NCBI RefSeq assembly: GCF_012034245.1
Contig: NZ_JAATEO010000031.1
Span: forward strand, 1 to 64,000
From: Micromonospora thermarum
GTDB lineage: Bacteria > Actinomycetota > Actinomycetes > Mycobacteriales > Micromonosporaceae
Length of the DNA stretch: 64,000 nucleotides
Reading direction: 5' to 3'
The position numbers were made by a program, and so were the translations under genes. Each line of letters opens with the position of its first letter. Position 1 is the first letter of the stretch. Shown in pieces: positions 28,099-37,108 of this stretch. Under the pieces are notes generated by a model. The model searched no databases. It saw nothing but the letters and a program-made list of their open reading frames with translations, and was not told the DNA's origin.

Positions 28099-29763
28099 TC
28101 AGGACTTGAACTCGGCGGTGGCGTACCGCTCGTCGGTGAGCGGGCTGGCCTTGATGCCGGTCACGTCCTTGCCGAACACGATCGCCGGCGGGGAGTGCGA
28201 CACCGGGACACCCGGCAGGAAGTCCATGATGGCCTTGTTCAGGGCCTTGTACTTCTCCACCCGGGCCGCCTGGTCGGCGGTGCTGTCGGCGTCCTTGAAC
28301 TGCTCGAAGAGGGCGGGGTTGTTGTAGCCCCACTCGTCCTTCTGCCGGTCGAAGAAGGTGCCGATGAAGTTGTAGCCGTCGCCGTAGTCGCCGGTCCACC
28401 CGAGGAAGTGCAGGTCGTGCTTGTTGCCGGAGGTGGTGGCGTTCAGGTAGTCCGGGCTCCACTTCAGCGGGATCGGCTGAATCTTGATGCCGGCCGCCTG
28501 GAGGTCCGCCGAGAGCAGCTCGAACAGGTCCTTCGGGTTCGGCATGTACGGCCGGGTGACCTCGGTCGGGTAGTGGAACCGCAGGGTCAGACCCTCGGCG
28601 CCAGCCTCCTTGAGGAGCTGCTTGGCCTTGTTGACGTCGTACTCGTACTTGGTGACGTCGCCGTTCCAGCCCTCGACGGTGTCCGGCATGAAGTTGACCG
28701 CGACCTTGGCGCCCGGGGGCAGCTTCGAGTCGACCAGGGCCTGGCGGTTGAGCGCGTGCGCGATCGCCTGCCGGACCTTCAGGTCCTTCAGCTTCGGGTT
28801 CCCGTTCTGGTTGATCGCCAGGTAGAGGATGTTGAACGCCGGACGGGTCAGGACGTTGAAGCCCTCGCCCTTCAGCGGCTCGACGTCGGCCGGGCCGACC
28901 AGGTCGTAGCCCTGGATGTCACCCGAGCGCAGCGCCTGCTTGCGGGCGTTCTCGTCCGAGATGGTCTTGAAGATGAGGGTCTTCAGCTTGGCCTTCTGGC
29001 CCCAGTAGTCGTCGTTGCGCTCGATGGTGAGCGTCTTGTTGGCGACGTCCCAGGACTTGAACTTGAACGGGCCGGTGCCGGTCGGGTGCTCCGTCGCGTA
29101 CGCCGGGTACTTGATGTCCTCGGCGGTGCCACCGACGTTGCTGGCGTCGTACTGCTCCAGCGCCTTCGGGCTGTGGATGGAGAACGACGGCAGCATCAGG
29201 GCGGCCGGGATCTTGCTGGAGACCCGGGTGAAGCTCAGGTCGACCGTGGTGGCGTCCTTGGCGGTGCAGGACTTGAAGAGGCTCGGCGGGAGCGTCTCGT
29301 CCTCGTTCTTGGCGAAGCCGCCCATGATGTCCTGCCAGTACGCGGTCACGTCCGGGCTCTGCATGAGGCCCTTGGCGTTGTACCAGCGGTTGAAGTTGAC
29401 GCAGACGGCCTCGGCGTTGAAGTCGGTGCCGTCGTGGAACTTCACGCCCGAGCGGAGCTTGAAGGTCCACGTGGTGCCGGTGGCGTCCGGGGTCCAGGAC
29501 TCGGCCAGGCCGGGGGTGACCTTGGTGCCACCCTCCTCCGGACGGACCAGCGTCTCGAAGACCTGACGTGCCACACGGAGCGACTCACCGTCGCTGGCGA
29601 AGCTCGGGTCGAGCACCTTCGGGTCTCCGGCTACGCCGAAGACGAGGGTGTCCTTCTTGCTACCGCCGGAAGAATCGTCGCGGTCGCTCTCGGCGCAGCC
29701 GGCTACCGCGAGGGCCGCGACCGCGACAGCCGCGATAGCGGCCTTCGGCCTGGATGCACGCAT
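28099..29763 (-). CDS. oppA: Oligopeptide-binding lipoprotein (OppA type, SBP family 5)
   Basis: 554 residues. The lipoprotein signal ends AVAGCAES (Cys about 22). Family 5 features are DTLVFGVAGDPKVLDPSFAS, the LAESWTPDATGTTWTFKLR signature near 70-90, GTGPFKFKSWD, and QALRSGDIQGYDL. It captures peptides or similar solutes outside the membrane and hands them to OppBC. First gene of the oppABCDF-order operon. The 265 bases upstream hold no gene and must include the promoter. Confidence 0.92.
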   Translation of the reverse strand: MRASRPKAAIAAVAVAALAVAGCAESDRDDSSGGSKKDTLVFGVAGDPKVLDPSFASDGESLRVARQVFETLVRPEEGGTKVTPGLAESWTPDATGTTWTFKLRSGVKFHDGTDFNAEAVCVNFNRWYNAKGLMQSPDVTAYWQDIMGGFAKNEDETLPPSLFKSCTAKDATTVDLSFTRVSSKIPAALMLPSFSIHSPKALEQYDASNVGGTAEDIKYPAYATEHPTGTGPFKFKSWDVANKTLTIERNDDYWGQKAKLKTLIFKTISDENARKQALRSGDIQGYDLVGPADVEPLKGEGFNVLTRPAFNILYLAINQNGNPKLKDLKVRQAIAHALNRQALVDSKLPPGAKVAVNFMPDTVEGWNGDVTKYEYDVNKAKQLLKEAGAEGLTLRFHYPTEVTRPYMPNPKDLFELLSADLQAAGIKIQPIPLKWSPDYLNATTSGNKHDLHFLGWTGDYGDGYNFIGTFFDRQKDEWGYNNPALFEQFKDADSTADQAARVEKYKALNKAIMDFLPGVPVSHSPPAIVFGKDVTGIKASPLTDERYATAEFKS

Positions 29764-30028
29764 CGTGCTTCACCTCGTCCTTGGGGGTACGGACAACGCG
29801 GTGACCGGGGCCACCGATGGGCGGAACCTTAGCTCCCGGGCCGACGCTGCGGAAACCGCCCGATGGACGGTTGGTATCGGATCGTGTCTTTGCCGCGACA
29901 TGGCCGACGAATCGTAGGCGCAGAGGCGCTTTCACCTAACGATCCGTCCACACGATGCCAAACTGTTACGTCGATCTGACCCTTCCGACCTCTCAGTGTC
30001 AGACCCGTCGGGCCTGCTCAGAGACGCC

Positions 30029-30622
30029 TCAGACCGCCCGGCGCCCCTCGAAGGCACGGCCCAGCGTGATCTCGTCGGCGTACTCCAGGTCGCCACCGAC
30101 CGGCAGACCGCTGGCCAGCCGGGTCACGGAGATCCCCATCGGCTTGACCATCAGCGCCAGGTACGTGGCGGTCGCCTCGCCCTCGGTGTTCGGGTCGGTG
30201 GCCAGGATCAGCTCCTTCACCACGCCGCTGCCCAGCCGGGTCATCAGCTCCCGGATGCGCAGGTTGTCGGGACCGATCCCCTCCAGCGGATTGATCGCGC
30301 CGCCGAGCACGTGGTAGCGGCCACGGAACTCGCCGGTCCGCTCGATGGCCACCACGTCCTTCGGCTCCTCGACCACGCAGAGCACCTCGTCGGTGCGGCG
30401 CGGGTCGCGGCAGATCCGGCACTGCTCGGACTCGGCCACGTTGTAACAACTGGTGCAGAAGCGCACCAGCTCCTTGACCTTGCGCAGCGCACCGGCCAGC
30501 CGGTTCACGTCGGCCGGGTCCGCGGACAGGACGTGGAAGGCGATCCGCTGGGCGCTCTTCGGGCCCACACCCGGCAGCCGGCCCAGCTCGTCGATCAGGT
30601 CCTGGATGGCGCCCTCGTACAT
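30029..30622 (-). CDS. recR: Recombination mediator protein RecR
   Basis: 197 residues. It works with RecF and RecO to load RecA on gapped DNA. The N-terminal helix-hairpin-helix is LIDELGRLPGVGPKSAQRIA; the four-cysteine zinc finger is FCTSCYNVAESEQCRICRD; and the Toprim domain begins LCVVEEPKDVVAIE, with ATDPNTEGEATATYL carrying the conserved acidic residues. Starts seven bases after ybaB, the usual order. Confidence 0.96.
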   Translation of the reverse strand: MYEGAIQDLIDELGRLPGVGPKSAQRIAFHVLSADPADVNRLAGALRKVKELVRFCTSCYNVAESEQCRICRDPRRTDEVLCVVEEPKDVVAIERTGEFRGRYHVLGGAINPLEGIGPDNLRIRELMTRLGSGVVKELILATDPNTEGEATATYLALMVKPMGISVTRLASGLPVGGDLEYADEITLGRAFEGRRAV

Positions 30623-30629
30623 CGGCGGC

Positions 30630-30962
30630 TCAGAAACCGGGCAGGCCGAGGCCGCCCATCCCGCCCGCGACCGGGCCCATCTTCTTCTCGGTCAGCTCCC
30701 GGGCCGCCTCCGCCGCGTTGTGCACGGCCGCGACCACCAGGTCCTCCAGGGTCTCCACGTCCTCCGGGTCGACCACCTTCGGGTCGATCTTGATGGACTT
30801 GAGCTCCCCGGTGCCGGCGACGGTCGCGGTGACCAGGCCGCCGCCCGCGGTGCCGGTCAGCTCCGCCTCGGCGAGCTCGGCCTGCGCCTTGGCGATCTGC
30901 TGCTGCATCTTCTGCGCCTGCTTCAGCATCTGCTGCATGTTCGGCTGTCCACCTGGGCGCAC
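30630..30962 (-). CDS. YbaB/EbfC family nucleoid-associated protein
   Basis: 110 residues from the GTG at 30962, preceded by AAGGAG; longer reading of the frame gives non-protein-like sequence. The core is QQMLKQAQKMQQQIAKAQAE, a long N-terminal helix, then GLVTATVAGTGELKSIKIDP and AAVHNAAEAARELTEKKMG. It is a small dimer that binds DNA. The place between dnaX and recR is conserved across bacteria. A 267-base gap to dnaX shows no further gene, so it may have its own promoter. Confidence 0.93.
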   Translation of the reverse strand: MRPGGQPNMQQMLKQAQKMQQQIAKAQAELAEAELTGTAGGGLVTATVAGTGELKSIKIDPKVVDPEDVETLEDLVVAAVHNAAEAARELTEKKMGPVAGGMGGLGLPGF

Positions 30963-31229
30963 GGATGGCTCCTTCTCGCACTCGTCTGCTCGGCCGCCGC
31001 CCAGCCTAGTCGCTGTGACCGACTCCTCCCGCGCCCCGCGTCCCGGCACGCGTCGCCCGGGGTGCGGCGGACTTCCTCCGCGCGGTCGAGCCGCGGCCGG
31101 GGACTGTCACCGTCGTCCGGCACTCGGTGATGCAAGGGCGGTTTGAGATCCACTCGGCTTCATTGAAGTCGGGTGTGCGCGTCCACCAGACAGCCCGACC
31201 TCAGGCAAGTCGAGTCGATCATCCCCGGG

Positions 31230-33926
31230 CTAGCGGGCGTCGACCTCGTTGATCTTCTCGGCGCCGAACGCTTCGCGGAGCAGCCGTACCGCCTGCTCCT
31301 CGCTGGACTGGCGGGCGGTCCGCTCGTCGATCACCTCGTCCAACGGCTCGTCACCGGGGTCGAACCCCTCGTACACCGGCGCGGCCGGCGGGGTGCCGCC
31401 ACCGCGCACCGGACCGTCGAAGTCCGGGTCGTACGGCGGCTCCCCGGCCCAGTCCGGGTCGGCTGTCTTCCGCGCCACCGGGGTGGGACGCGGCCCCTTG
31501 CCGGCCCCGGCCGCCGCCGCGCGGGCGGCCGCGATCGCGCTGCTCACCGGCGCGCCGCCGGCCGGGGGCGTCGCCGGCCCGGCCGGCTTGGGTACGGCGG
31601 CCGACGGGGCCGGAACCGGCGGCCCGGAGTGCGGACCCGTGTCCTGTGGGGCGGAGCCGACGTCCGACGGCGCGGCCGGCTCGGGGTCAGCCGAGGCTCC
31701 GGCGCCGCCCGGGCGCGCCGCCTGCGGCCAGTCCTCCACCGCGTCGGCGGGCGCGGCGACCGACGAGGGAGAGGCACCACCGGGTCGGGCCGGTTCGGGC
31801 CAGTCCTCGTCCTCGCCGTCGGAGATTCCGGCCCCACTCCCGCCGGCCGCCGGCCGGCTGTCCGGGCGGGTCGGCGCGGGCGTCGGTGACGGGCTCGGGG
31901 CGGCCGGGGTGGCGGCAGCCGGTCGGGCCGGGGCGGCCGGTCGGGAGGGGCCGCCGAGGGACACCCCGCCGCGCTCACCGGCCACCTCGCAGCGGATCTG
32001 CCAGCGCCCGCCCAGCTCCTCGTAGAGCGCGTCGGTGAGTACCGCGGCGTGGTCGGACATCATCCGGGCCAGCACCGACGACTTCACCGTCAGCACGAGG
32101 GTGTCGCCGTCGAGGTCGCGAACGACCGCGTCCCGCATCAGGGCCGCGATCCGCTTGTTGGCGCGGTTGACCTTGCCGACGACCTCGGGCCACACCCGGC
32201 GCACCGCGACCGCGTCCAGGGCACCCGGGGTGGGTGCGCCGGGGCGGGGCGGGGCGGGGGTCGCCGGGTCGGGCATCACGGCGGACGGCGGAACACGGCG
32301 GGTCGGGCTCGCCGGGTCACCGGCACCGGCACGACTCCGGGCAGCGGCGCCGGCGTCAGCCGTTCTCGACCCGGCGGTGCCGGCCTGCGCGGCCTCGGCA
32401 TCCGGACCGGAGTGCCCGCGGGCCGGGGCGTCGTGGGCGGGGGACGACTCCACAGGGGCACCCGCCCCGGGTGCGGCGGTCGCCCCGGAGGCACCGAGCT
32501 GAACGGTCCCGCCGGCACCGACACCGGCACTGGCATTGGCGCCGGCACCCGGCTGGGCGGTCACCCCGGCACGGGCACCGGCATTCGCGGCGGCGGCACG
32601 GGCGGCGGCCACCCCGGACGGGGCGCCGGGAGCCGCCGGCGGGCCGGCGGGGTCGGTCGTGATCGCGGCGGCAGCCGCGGGCGAGGCGGGAGCCGCCGGG
32701 CGTACCCCTTCGGGGTCGGGGACGGGCGCGGAGCCGGCGGCGGCCGGCGGCGCGTCGGTGCCGCTGAGGGTGAGCCGGCGCTCCATGCGCTCCAGGCGCT
32801 GGAGGAGCCCGCCGGTCGTGTCGTCGGCGCCGGGCAGCAGCATGCGGGCGCAGATCAGCTCCAGCAGCAGGCGGGGAGCGGTGGTGCCACGCATCTCGAC
32901 CAGGCCGTTGTGCACGATGTCGGCGCACCGGGACAGGGTGCCCGGGCCGAGCCGCTGGGCCTGGGCGGTCATCCGGTCGATCTGGTCGTCCGGGCCGTCG
33001 ATGAGGCCCTTGGCCACGGCGTCCGGGACCTGCTGGAGGACGATCAGGTCACGCAGCCGCTCCAGCAGGTCGGAGGCGAACCGGCGCGGGTCGTGGCCGG
33101 CCTCGGCCACCCGGTCGACGGTGGCGTACGCGGCCGCACCGTCCCCGGCGGCGAGCGCGTCACACATCTCGTCGATCAACGCGGAGTCGGTGACGCCGAG
33201 CAGCGCGGCGGCCCGGGCGTAGGTGACGCCCCCGGGGCCGGCACCGGCGATGAGCTGGTCGAGCACGGAGAGGCTGTCCCGGGCGCTGCCCCCGCCGGCC
33301 CGCACCACCAGAGGGAAGACCGCCGGCTCCACCTGGACGCCCTCGGCCTGGGTGAGCTGCTCCAGGTACGGCCGGAGGACCTTCGGCGGGATCAGCCGGA
33401 ACGGGTAGTGGTGGGTCCGCGACTTGATCGTGCCGAGGACCTTCTCCGGCTCGGTGGTGGCGAAGATGAACTTGACGTACTCCGGCGGCTCCTCGACCAG
33501 CTTGAGCAGGGCGTTGAAGCCGGCTGACGAGACCATGTGCGCCTCGTCGATGACGTAGATCTTGAAGCGGCTCTGGGCCGGCGCGAAGAACGCCTTCTCG
33601 CGCAGCTCGCGGGCGTCGTCGACGCCGCCGTGGCTGGCCGCGTCGATCTCGATGACATCGATCGAGCCGGCGCCGTCGGTGGCGAGCGCCCGGCACGAGT
33701 CGCAGGTGCCGCACGGCTCGGGGGTGGGACCGTGCTCACAGTTGAGCGAGCGGGCCAGGATGCGGGCGCTGGAGGTCTTGCCACAGCCGCGCGGGCCGGA
33801 GAAGAGGTACGCGTGGTTGAGCCGCCCACTGCGCAGCGCCTGCGACAGCGGCTCGGTGACGTGCTCCTGCCCGATGACCTCGGCGAAGGTACGCGGCCGG
33901 TACTTGCGGTAGAGCGCCAGCGCCAC
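31230..33926 (-). CDS. dnaX: DNA polymerase III subunit gamma/tau
   Basis: 898 residues from the GTG at 33926 (VALALYRKYRPRTFAEVIGQ). AAA+ clamp-loader domain: Walker A GPRGCGKT at 44-51, the zinc cysteines at about 63, 72, 75 and 78 (CEHGPTPEPCGTCDSC), Walker B IDEAH, the sensor FATTEPEKVLGTIKSRTHHY, and the arginine-finger GGSARDSLSVLDQL. Gamma-chain domain III extends to about 380. From about 400 to 560 and again from 690 to 850 there are long Ala/Pro/Gly linkers around a conserved island (VRRVWPEVVGKVNRANKRIA) that probably contacts the polymerase. I see no obvious frameshift site for a short gamma form. Confidence 0.94.
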   Translation of the reverse strand: MALALYRKYRPRTFAEVIGQEHVTEPLSQALRSGRLNHAYLFSGPRGCGKTSSARILARSLNCEHGPTPEPCGTCDSCRALATDGAGSIDVIEIDAASHGGVDDARELREKAFFAPAQSRFKIYVIDEAHMVSSAGFNALLKLVEEPPEYVKFIFATTEPEKVLGTIKSRTHHYPFRLIPPKVLRPYLEQLTQAEGVQVEPAVFPLVVRAGGGSARDSLSVLDQLIAGAGPGGVTYARAAALLGVTDSALIDEMCDALAAGDGAAAYATVDRVAEAGHDPRRFASDLLERLRDLIVLQQVPDAVAKGLIDGPDDQIDRMTAQAQRLGPGTLSRCADIVHNGLVEMRGTTAPRLLLELICARMLLPGADDTTGGLLQRLERMERRLTLSGTDAPPAAAGSAPVPDPEGVRPAAPASPAAAAAITTDPAGPPAAPGAPSGVAAARAAAANAGARAGVTAQPGAGANASAGVGAGGTVQLGASGATAAPGAGAPVESSPAHDAPARGHSGPDAEAAQAGTAGSRTADAGAAARSRAGAGDPASPTRRVPPSAVMPDPATPAPPRPGAPTPGALDAVAVRRVWPEVVGKVNRANKRIAALMRDAVVRDLDGDTLVLTVKSSVLARMMSDHAAVLTDALYEELGGRWQIRCEVAGERGGVSLGGPSRPAAPARPAAATPAAPSPSPTPAPTRPDSRPAAGGSGAGISDGEDEDWPEPARPGGASPSSVAAPADAVEDWPQAARPGGAGASADPEPAAPSDVGSAPQDTGPHSGPPVPAPSAAVPKPAGPATPPAGGAPVSSAIAAARAAAAGAGKGPRPTPVARKTADPDWAGEPPYDPDFDGPVRGGGTPPAAPVYEGFDPGDEPLDEVIDERTARQSSEEQAVRLLREAFGAEKINEVDAR

Positions 33927-34024
33927 GGCGTCCCGCCTCCTCTCGACCGAGCCATTCTGCGCCGGTCCGGCGTGGGTGACCACCCACCACCCCGGTGGGA
34001 CCGTACCGGGACCCGGAGACAGAA

Positions 34025-34111
34025 AGGCCCCCCGTGCACCCGTCAGAGCCCGCTTATCCTTGCTGCCTTCCGGCCCTGGGGAGGTTCACGAGATGCACGC
34101 CGCACGGGGGG
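34025..34111 (-). ncRNA. ffs: Small signal recognition particle RNA (4.5S type)
   Basis: On the minus strand the sequence CCCCCCGTGCGGC runs to GGGTGCACGGGGGG, so the ends pair. Between them is the invariant SRP core GGGCCGGAAGGCAGCAAGG with the GGAA tetraloop that binds Ffh. At about 87 bases it is the short bacterial form without the Alu domain. It lies just before dnaX on the same strand, a widespread order. The 3' end has CCTTTCT, consistent with termination. The exact ends are estimated from the pairing. Confidence 0.93.
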
Positions 34112-34194
34112 TACGGCAAGCTTACCCGACCCGTGGCCGATCGTCCGGGGGTGGTGGGGTGGGCGATCCCGGGGAGACCTGTATCCTGTTCGGC

Positions 34195-34279
34195 GGAGGA
34201 TTCGCCTAGAGGCCTAGGGCGCACGCTTGGAAAGCGTGTTGGGTTAACACCCTCACGAGTTCGAATCTCGTATCCTCCG
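34195..34279 (+). tRNA. tRNA-Ser(GGA)
   Basis: 85 bases. The acceptor stem GGAGGAT/ATCCTCC has discriminator G; the anticodon arm is CACGC-TTGGAAA-GCGTG with GGA at 34229-34231; a long variable arm (TTGGGTTAACACCCT) marks a class II tRNA; the T loop is TTCGAAT. CCA is not encoded. It reads UCC/UCU codons. A TATCCT box at about 34182 may be its -10. Confidence 0.96.
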
Positions 34280-34500
34280 CACCCTGATCGACGGGCCGGC
34301 TCCGGTGGAGCCGGCCCGTCGTCGTACGCGGGCAAGATCGTGCCGGGGACCGGCCGAGGCAGGGTCACGGGTCAGCGAGCCGGGGGACGTCACGGCGATA
34401 CTGACCGGGTGGGAAACGTCCGTGGCGAGGCTCCGGCAGCCGGTCCGCCCGATCCGGACTCCGTCGTACACATGTTCCATCCACAGGCTGTGGACGCCGG

Positions 34501-35115
34501 ATGAGTTACGAGCTCAGCGCGGTCCTCGCGGACGTCGAGCTGCTCCGCGAGGTGACCCGAGAGCTGGATCACGCCGTCCTCGGCGGGCTGCGCCAGGACT
34601 TCGCGCTGCTGCCGGTGACCCCACAACTGGTGGCGGAGCTGACCGGCGCACCGCCGGACTACGCGGCCGGCGAACCCGACCCGGAGCACCCGTTCACGCT
34701 GGTGCTCTCCCCCGCGCTGATCGAGGTGCTGGCCCGCTGGTCCCGGGGCGGGCCGGTGGCGTACGTCGAGGCGGAGTTCGCCGGCGGCCTCGGGCACCAG
34801 GCGGCGGTGGTGTGGCTCGGCGGCGAGCGGTCCTGGGGACCGCGCTTCGACGCGGTGTTCGACGGGCCGCGCGGTCAGTGGCCGATCAACGCCGCCCTCG
34901 TCGAGCTGGGCGTGGAGCCCGGCGTGTGGATCGACCCGTTCGCCGAGGTGGGGTTGCACGTCGAACGGGACACCGCCGGCTGGCTGGCGCACGGGCGACG
35001 CGGGCTGACCGTCGACTACTGGGACGAGCTGGCCGAGGAGTGGGAAGAGGAGCAATCCGGCATCGACCAGCAACCAGACGGCCCCCGTTCCGTTGGGGAC
35101 TGGGGGATTCCATGA
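34501..35115 (+). CDS. Hypothetical protein
   Basis: 204 residues, acidic, without signal peptide or membrane helix. The start MSYELSAVLADVELLREVTR is followed by a region with VAYVEAEFAGGLGHQAAVVW and a C-terminal WDELAEEWEEEQSG. It resembles a cytoplasmic conserved actinobacterial protein of unknown role; I recognise no domain. Its stop overlaps the next ATG by four bases, so the two are translated together. The 220 bases between the tRNA and this gene contain no other gene. Confidence 0.7.
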   Translation: MSYELSAVLADVELLREVTRELDHAVLGGLRQDFALLPVTPQLVAELTGAPPDYAAGEPDPEHPFTLVLSPALIEVLARWSRGGPVAYVEAEFAGGLGHQAAVVWLGGERSWGPRFDAVFDGPRGQWPINAALVELGVEPGVWIDPFAEVGLHVERDTAGWLAHGRRGLTVDYWDELAEEWEEEQSGIDQQPDGPRSVGDWGIP

Positions 35116-35648
35116 AATTGCGACAATTCGGCTTCATTGCCGCACTGATGACCGCTGCCTCGATCGCGGGCAGCGGTCCTGCTTCACCGGACCGGATCGG
35201 CGTGGGCGAACCGGCCGGCGCGGTCACCGTGGTCGATCTCGACGGACTGGCCGACGCCGACGTCGACTTCGGCGACACCGAGGACGAACTCACCCGGCGA
35301 GGCATACTCCGGACGGACGTCGACGCCTGCGGCCCGACCCTGGCCGGGCATGAGGCGGTCAGCCCGATCTTCGTGGAGGACCGGCTGGTGCTGCTCTGGG
35401 TCGGCGACCCGGTACGCACGCCCGAGGGGGTCGCCGCCGGCACGCCGCTCACCGAGGTCCGGGAGCGCTACCCGGAGGCGCGACACCTCGACGCTCCACA
35501 GGGGACGTACCGGTTCGACGGCCTGCTCGCCCGCGACGGCGACCGGGCGTACCTCTTCCTGCACGACGGGCAGACGGTCCGCAAGGTCATCGCCGGGTAC
35601 GCCGACTGGGCCCAGCGCGCCTTCGACGAGGGCCACAGCCCCTGTTGA
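35112..35648 (+). CDS. Hypothetical secreted protein
   Basis: 178 residues. An N-terminal signal peptide (KLRQFGFIAALMTAASIAGS) is followed by an acidic mature part with VVDLDGLADADVDFGDTEDE and ERYPEARHLDAP. Two cysteines remain in the mature part, one at the end (GHSPC). The layout LTRRGILRTDVDACGPTL suggests a small extracytoplasmic domain found after protein kinases or as orphan lipoproteins, but I cannot name it. It is coupled by a four-base overlap to the preceding hypothetical gene. Confidence 0.65.
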   Translation: MKLRQFGFIAALMTAASIAGSGPASPDRIGVGEPAGAVTVVDLDGLADADVDFGDTEDELTRRGILRTDVDACGPTLAGHEAVSPIFVEDRLVLLWVGDPVRTPEGVAAGTPLTEVRERYPEARHLDAPQGTYRFDGLLARDGDRAYLFLHDGQTVRKVIAGYADWAQRAFDEGHSPC

Positions 35649-35720
35649 CCGACCGTCATCGGCCGAACCGGTCATCCGACGACGAAGCGCCCGACACCTC
35701 GCCGACCGGCGGGCTCCCGT

Positions 35721-36098
35721 TCATGCGGGCCGGCCTCGCTCAGCGGGCGGGATGGCGTCGTCGTAGGCCCCCGGAGGACCGGTGTAGCGCTCGCCGTCGA
35801 CGTACGGCATCGCGTTGGCCGTGCAGCCGTGCAGGCCCAGCGTCTGCTGTTGCATGACGGGGCCGGCCGGCCGCGCCCGGGGCACAGCTCGTGTCCGTGG
35901 CCGAGGCGGTGCCCGACCTCGTGGTTGACCATGTAGCGGCGGTAGGCGGCGAGGCCGGCCCCGTAGCCGGGCACCCCCTTCACCCAGCGGGCCACGTTGA
36001 GCACCACCCGGTTGCCCTTTCGGCAGGAGGGGTAGCCGTCTGCCAGGTCCTGGCACAGCTCGTCACGGGTGCCGGGGTCGCCAGGTAGATGGTGAAGT
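35721..36098 (-). pseudogene. DUF3152-type putative zinc protease, frameshifted and 5'-truncated
   Basis: Reading three frames in turn on the minus strand restores a DUF3152 sequence: DFTIYLATP, then a one-base shift near 36073, DELCQDLADGYPSCRKGN and VLNVARWVKG. Then comes the metal motif NHEVGHRLGHGHELCPG, another one-base shift near 35865, and VMQQQTLGLHGCTANAMPYV to a stop at 35721. The HExGH-x-LGHGH block resembles a metzincin zinc site. No N-terminal part or start codon is found right of 36098, where a plus-strand fragment begins. The gene is dead or the sequence has errors. Confidence 0.72.
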
Positions 36099-36102
36099 CG
36101 GC

Positions 36103-36528
36103 GGGTGGTGGACAGCCGGATCCGGTACGGCAGCGAGGAGCGGATCTTCTACTTCGTCCAGGTCGACCTGCCCGGACAGCCCCGGGTGACGATCGGGTTG
36201 GTCGCCGGCCGTCGCGCCGGCGACGGGACGCTGACCTCGGACTACCTGGCCAACGACGTGGAGGGCAGCGACCGCCGGCCCGGATTTCCACGCGATCGGC
36301 TACGACCAGGGTGTCCCGACGAGCCCGCCGGTGCCCACCTTCGGGTACTTCGTCGGGCCGGCGAAGCGGATCGTCGGCACCGTCGACGGCCGCCAGGCCA
36401 CCGCCCGGCTGGCGCAGTGGAGCAGAGACCCACAGGTGGTGATCTTCTGGTTCGACCCGCAGCAGCTGGCGCCGGGAACCCCACTGGACGGCATCGTCGC
36501 CCACGACGCGCGCGGCCGGAGGCTCTGA
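36103..36528 (+). pseudogene. Truncated and frameshifted fragment of an unidentified gene
   Basis: Plus-strand frames read SRIRYGSEERIFYFVQVDLP, then VTIGLVAGRRAGDG, then shift by one base near 36285 to continue HAIGYDQGVPTSPPVPTFGY and VVIFWFDPQQLAPGTPLDG, ending at 36528. The compositional pattern matches a secreted or lipoprotein domain of 140 residues. No start codon or signal peptide is present: the reading opens directly beside the truncated 5' end of the DUF3152 gene, head to head. I do not recognise the family. Confidence 0.6.
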
Positions 36529-36569
36529 CCGGCGGAACGGTCGTCCGGACGGCACGGATTCGGAAACGA

Positions 36570-36606
36570 GACGCCCGGCCGATCCCTGAGGATCATGCCG
36601 GGCATC
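36570..36606 (-). terminator. Hairpin terminator of the roadblock operon
   Basis: GACGCCCGG..GATCC pairs with GGATC..CCGGGCATC with a small internal bulge, 14 bases after the stop of the last roadblock gene on the minus strand. The same kind of hairpin (ACGCCCGGTCGATCC) ends tRNA-Ser(CGA) at 39660. Confidence 0.7.
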
Positions 36607-36619
36607 CCGCCGTTCCCGG

Positions 36620-36991
36620 TCAGACGTGAAGATCCTCTTCGATGCGCCGGAGCTGGTGACGGGCCATGGCGAGGTTCGCCCGCCCCTTGTCGAGTGCCAG
36701 GTAGAGGAACAGGCCCTGACTGTTGCGCCCGCTCAGCGGGCGGATCAGGTGGTACTGCTTGTGGAGGGTGATCAGGATGTCCTCGATGGTGTCGTTCAGC
36801 TTGAGCATCTCCAGCGTGCGCATCTTGGCGCGCACCACCTCGGTGTTGCCCGCGGCGGCAACGGTCAGGTCGAGGGACTTGCTCGAGCCCAACGTGCCCA
36901 GGGCCATGCCGCTGGTGTAGTCGACGACCGCGGCGCCGACGGCACCGTCGATCTGCATCGCTTCCTTCAATGCGGTGTCCATGTCTGCCAT
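36620..36991 (-). CDS. Roadblock/LC7 domain protein (third roadblock gene)
   Basis: 123 residues, a single roadblock/LC7 fold. MDTALKEAMQIDGAVGAAVV is followed by DYTSGMALGTLGSS, the DLTVAAAGNTEVVRAKMRTL helix, and QYHLIRPLSGRNSQGLFLYL. Proteins of this fold (MglB, CvnB) bind small Ras-like GTPases and act as activating or scaffolding partners. It lies 117 bases after the second roadblock gene on the same strand and is followed by a terminator. No GTPase gene is adjacent. Confidence 0.8.
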   Translation of the reverse strand: MADMDTALKEAMQIDGAVGAAVVDYTSGMALGTLGSSKSLDLTVAAAGNTEVVRAKMRTLEMLKLNDTIEDILITLHKQYHLIRPLSGRNSQGLFLYLALDKGRANLAMARHQLRRIEEDLHV

Positions 36992-37108
36992 GGAGATCCT
37001 CCGGTTGTTCTGATGGGTGGGGGCGGGCCTGTCGGAGACTCCGCCAGGGGACGCGGTACGGCCGCGTGAGGTTTCGCATCACCTCCCGTTGTCGGCGGGC
37101 CCGCCGGC

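Noticed and set aside
34025..34111. tmRNA or 6S RNA
   Set aside because: The GGAA-loop core and location beside dnaX identify the small SRP RNA; length and pairing do not fit the others.
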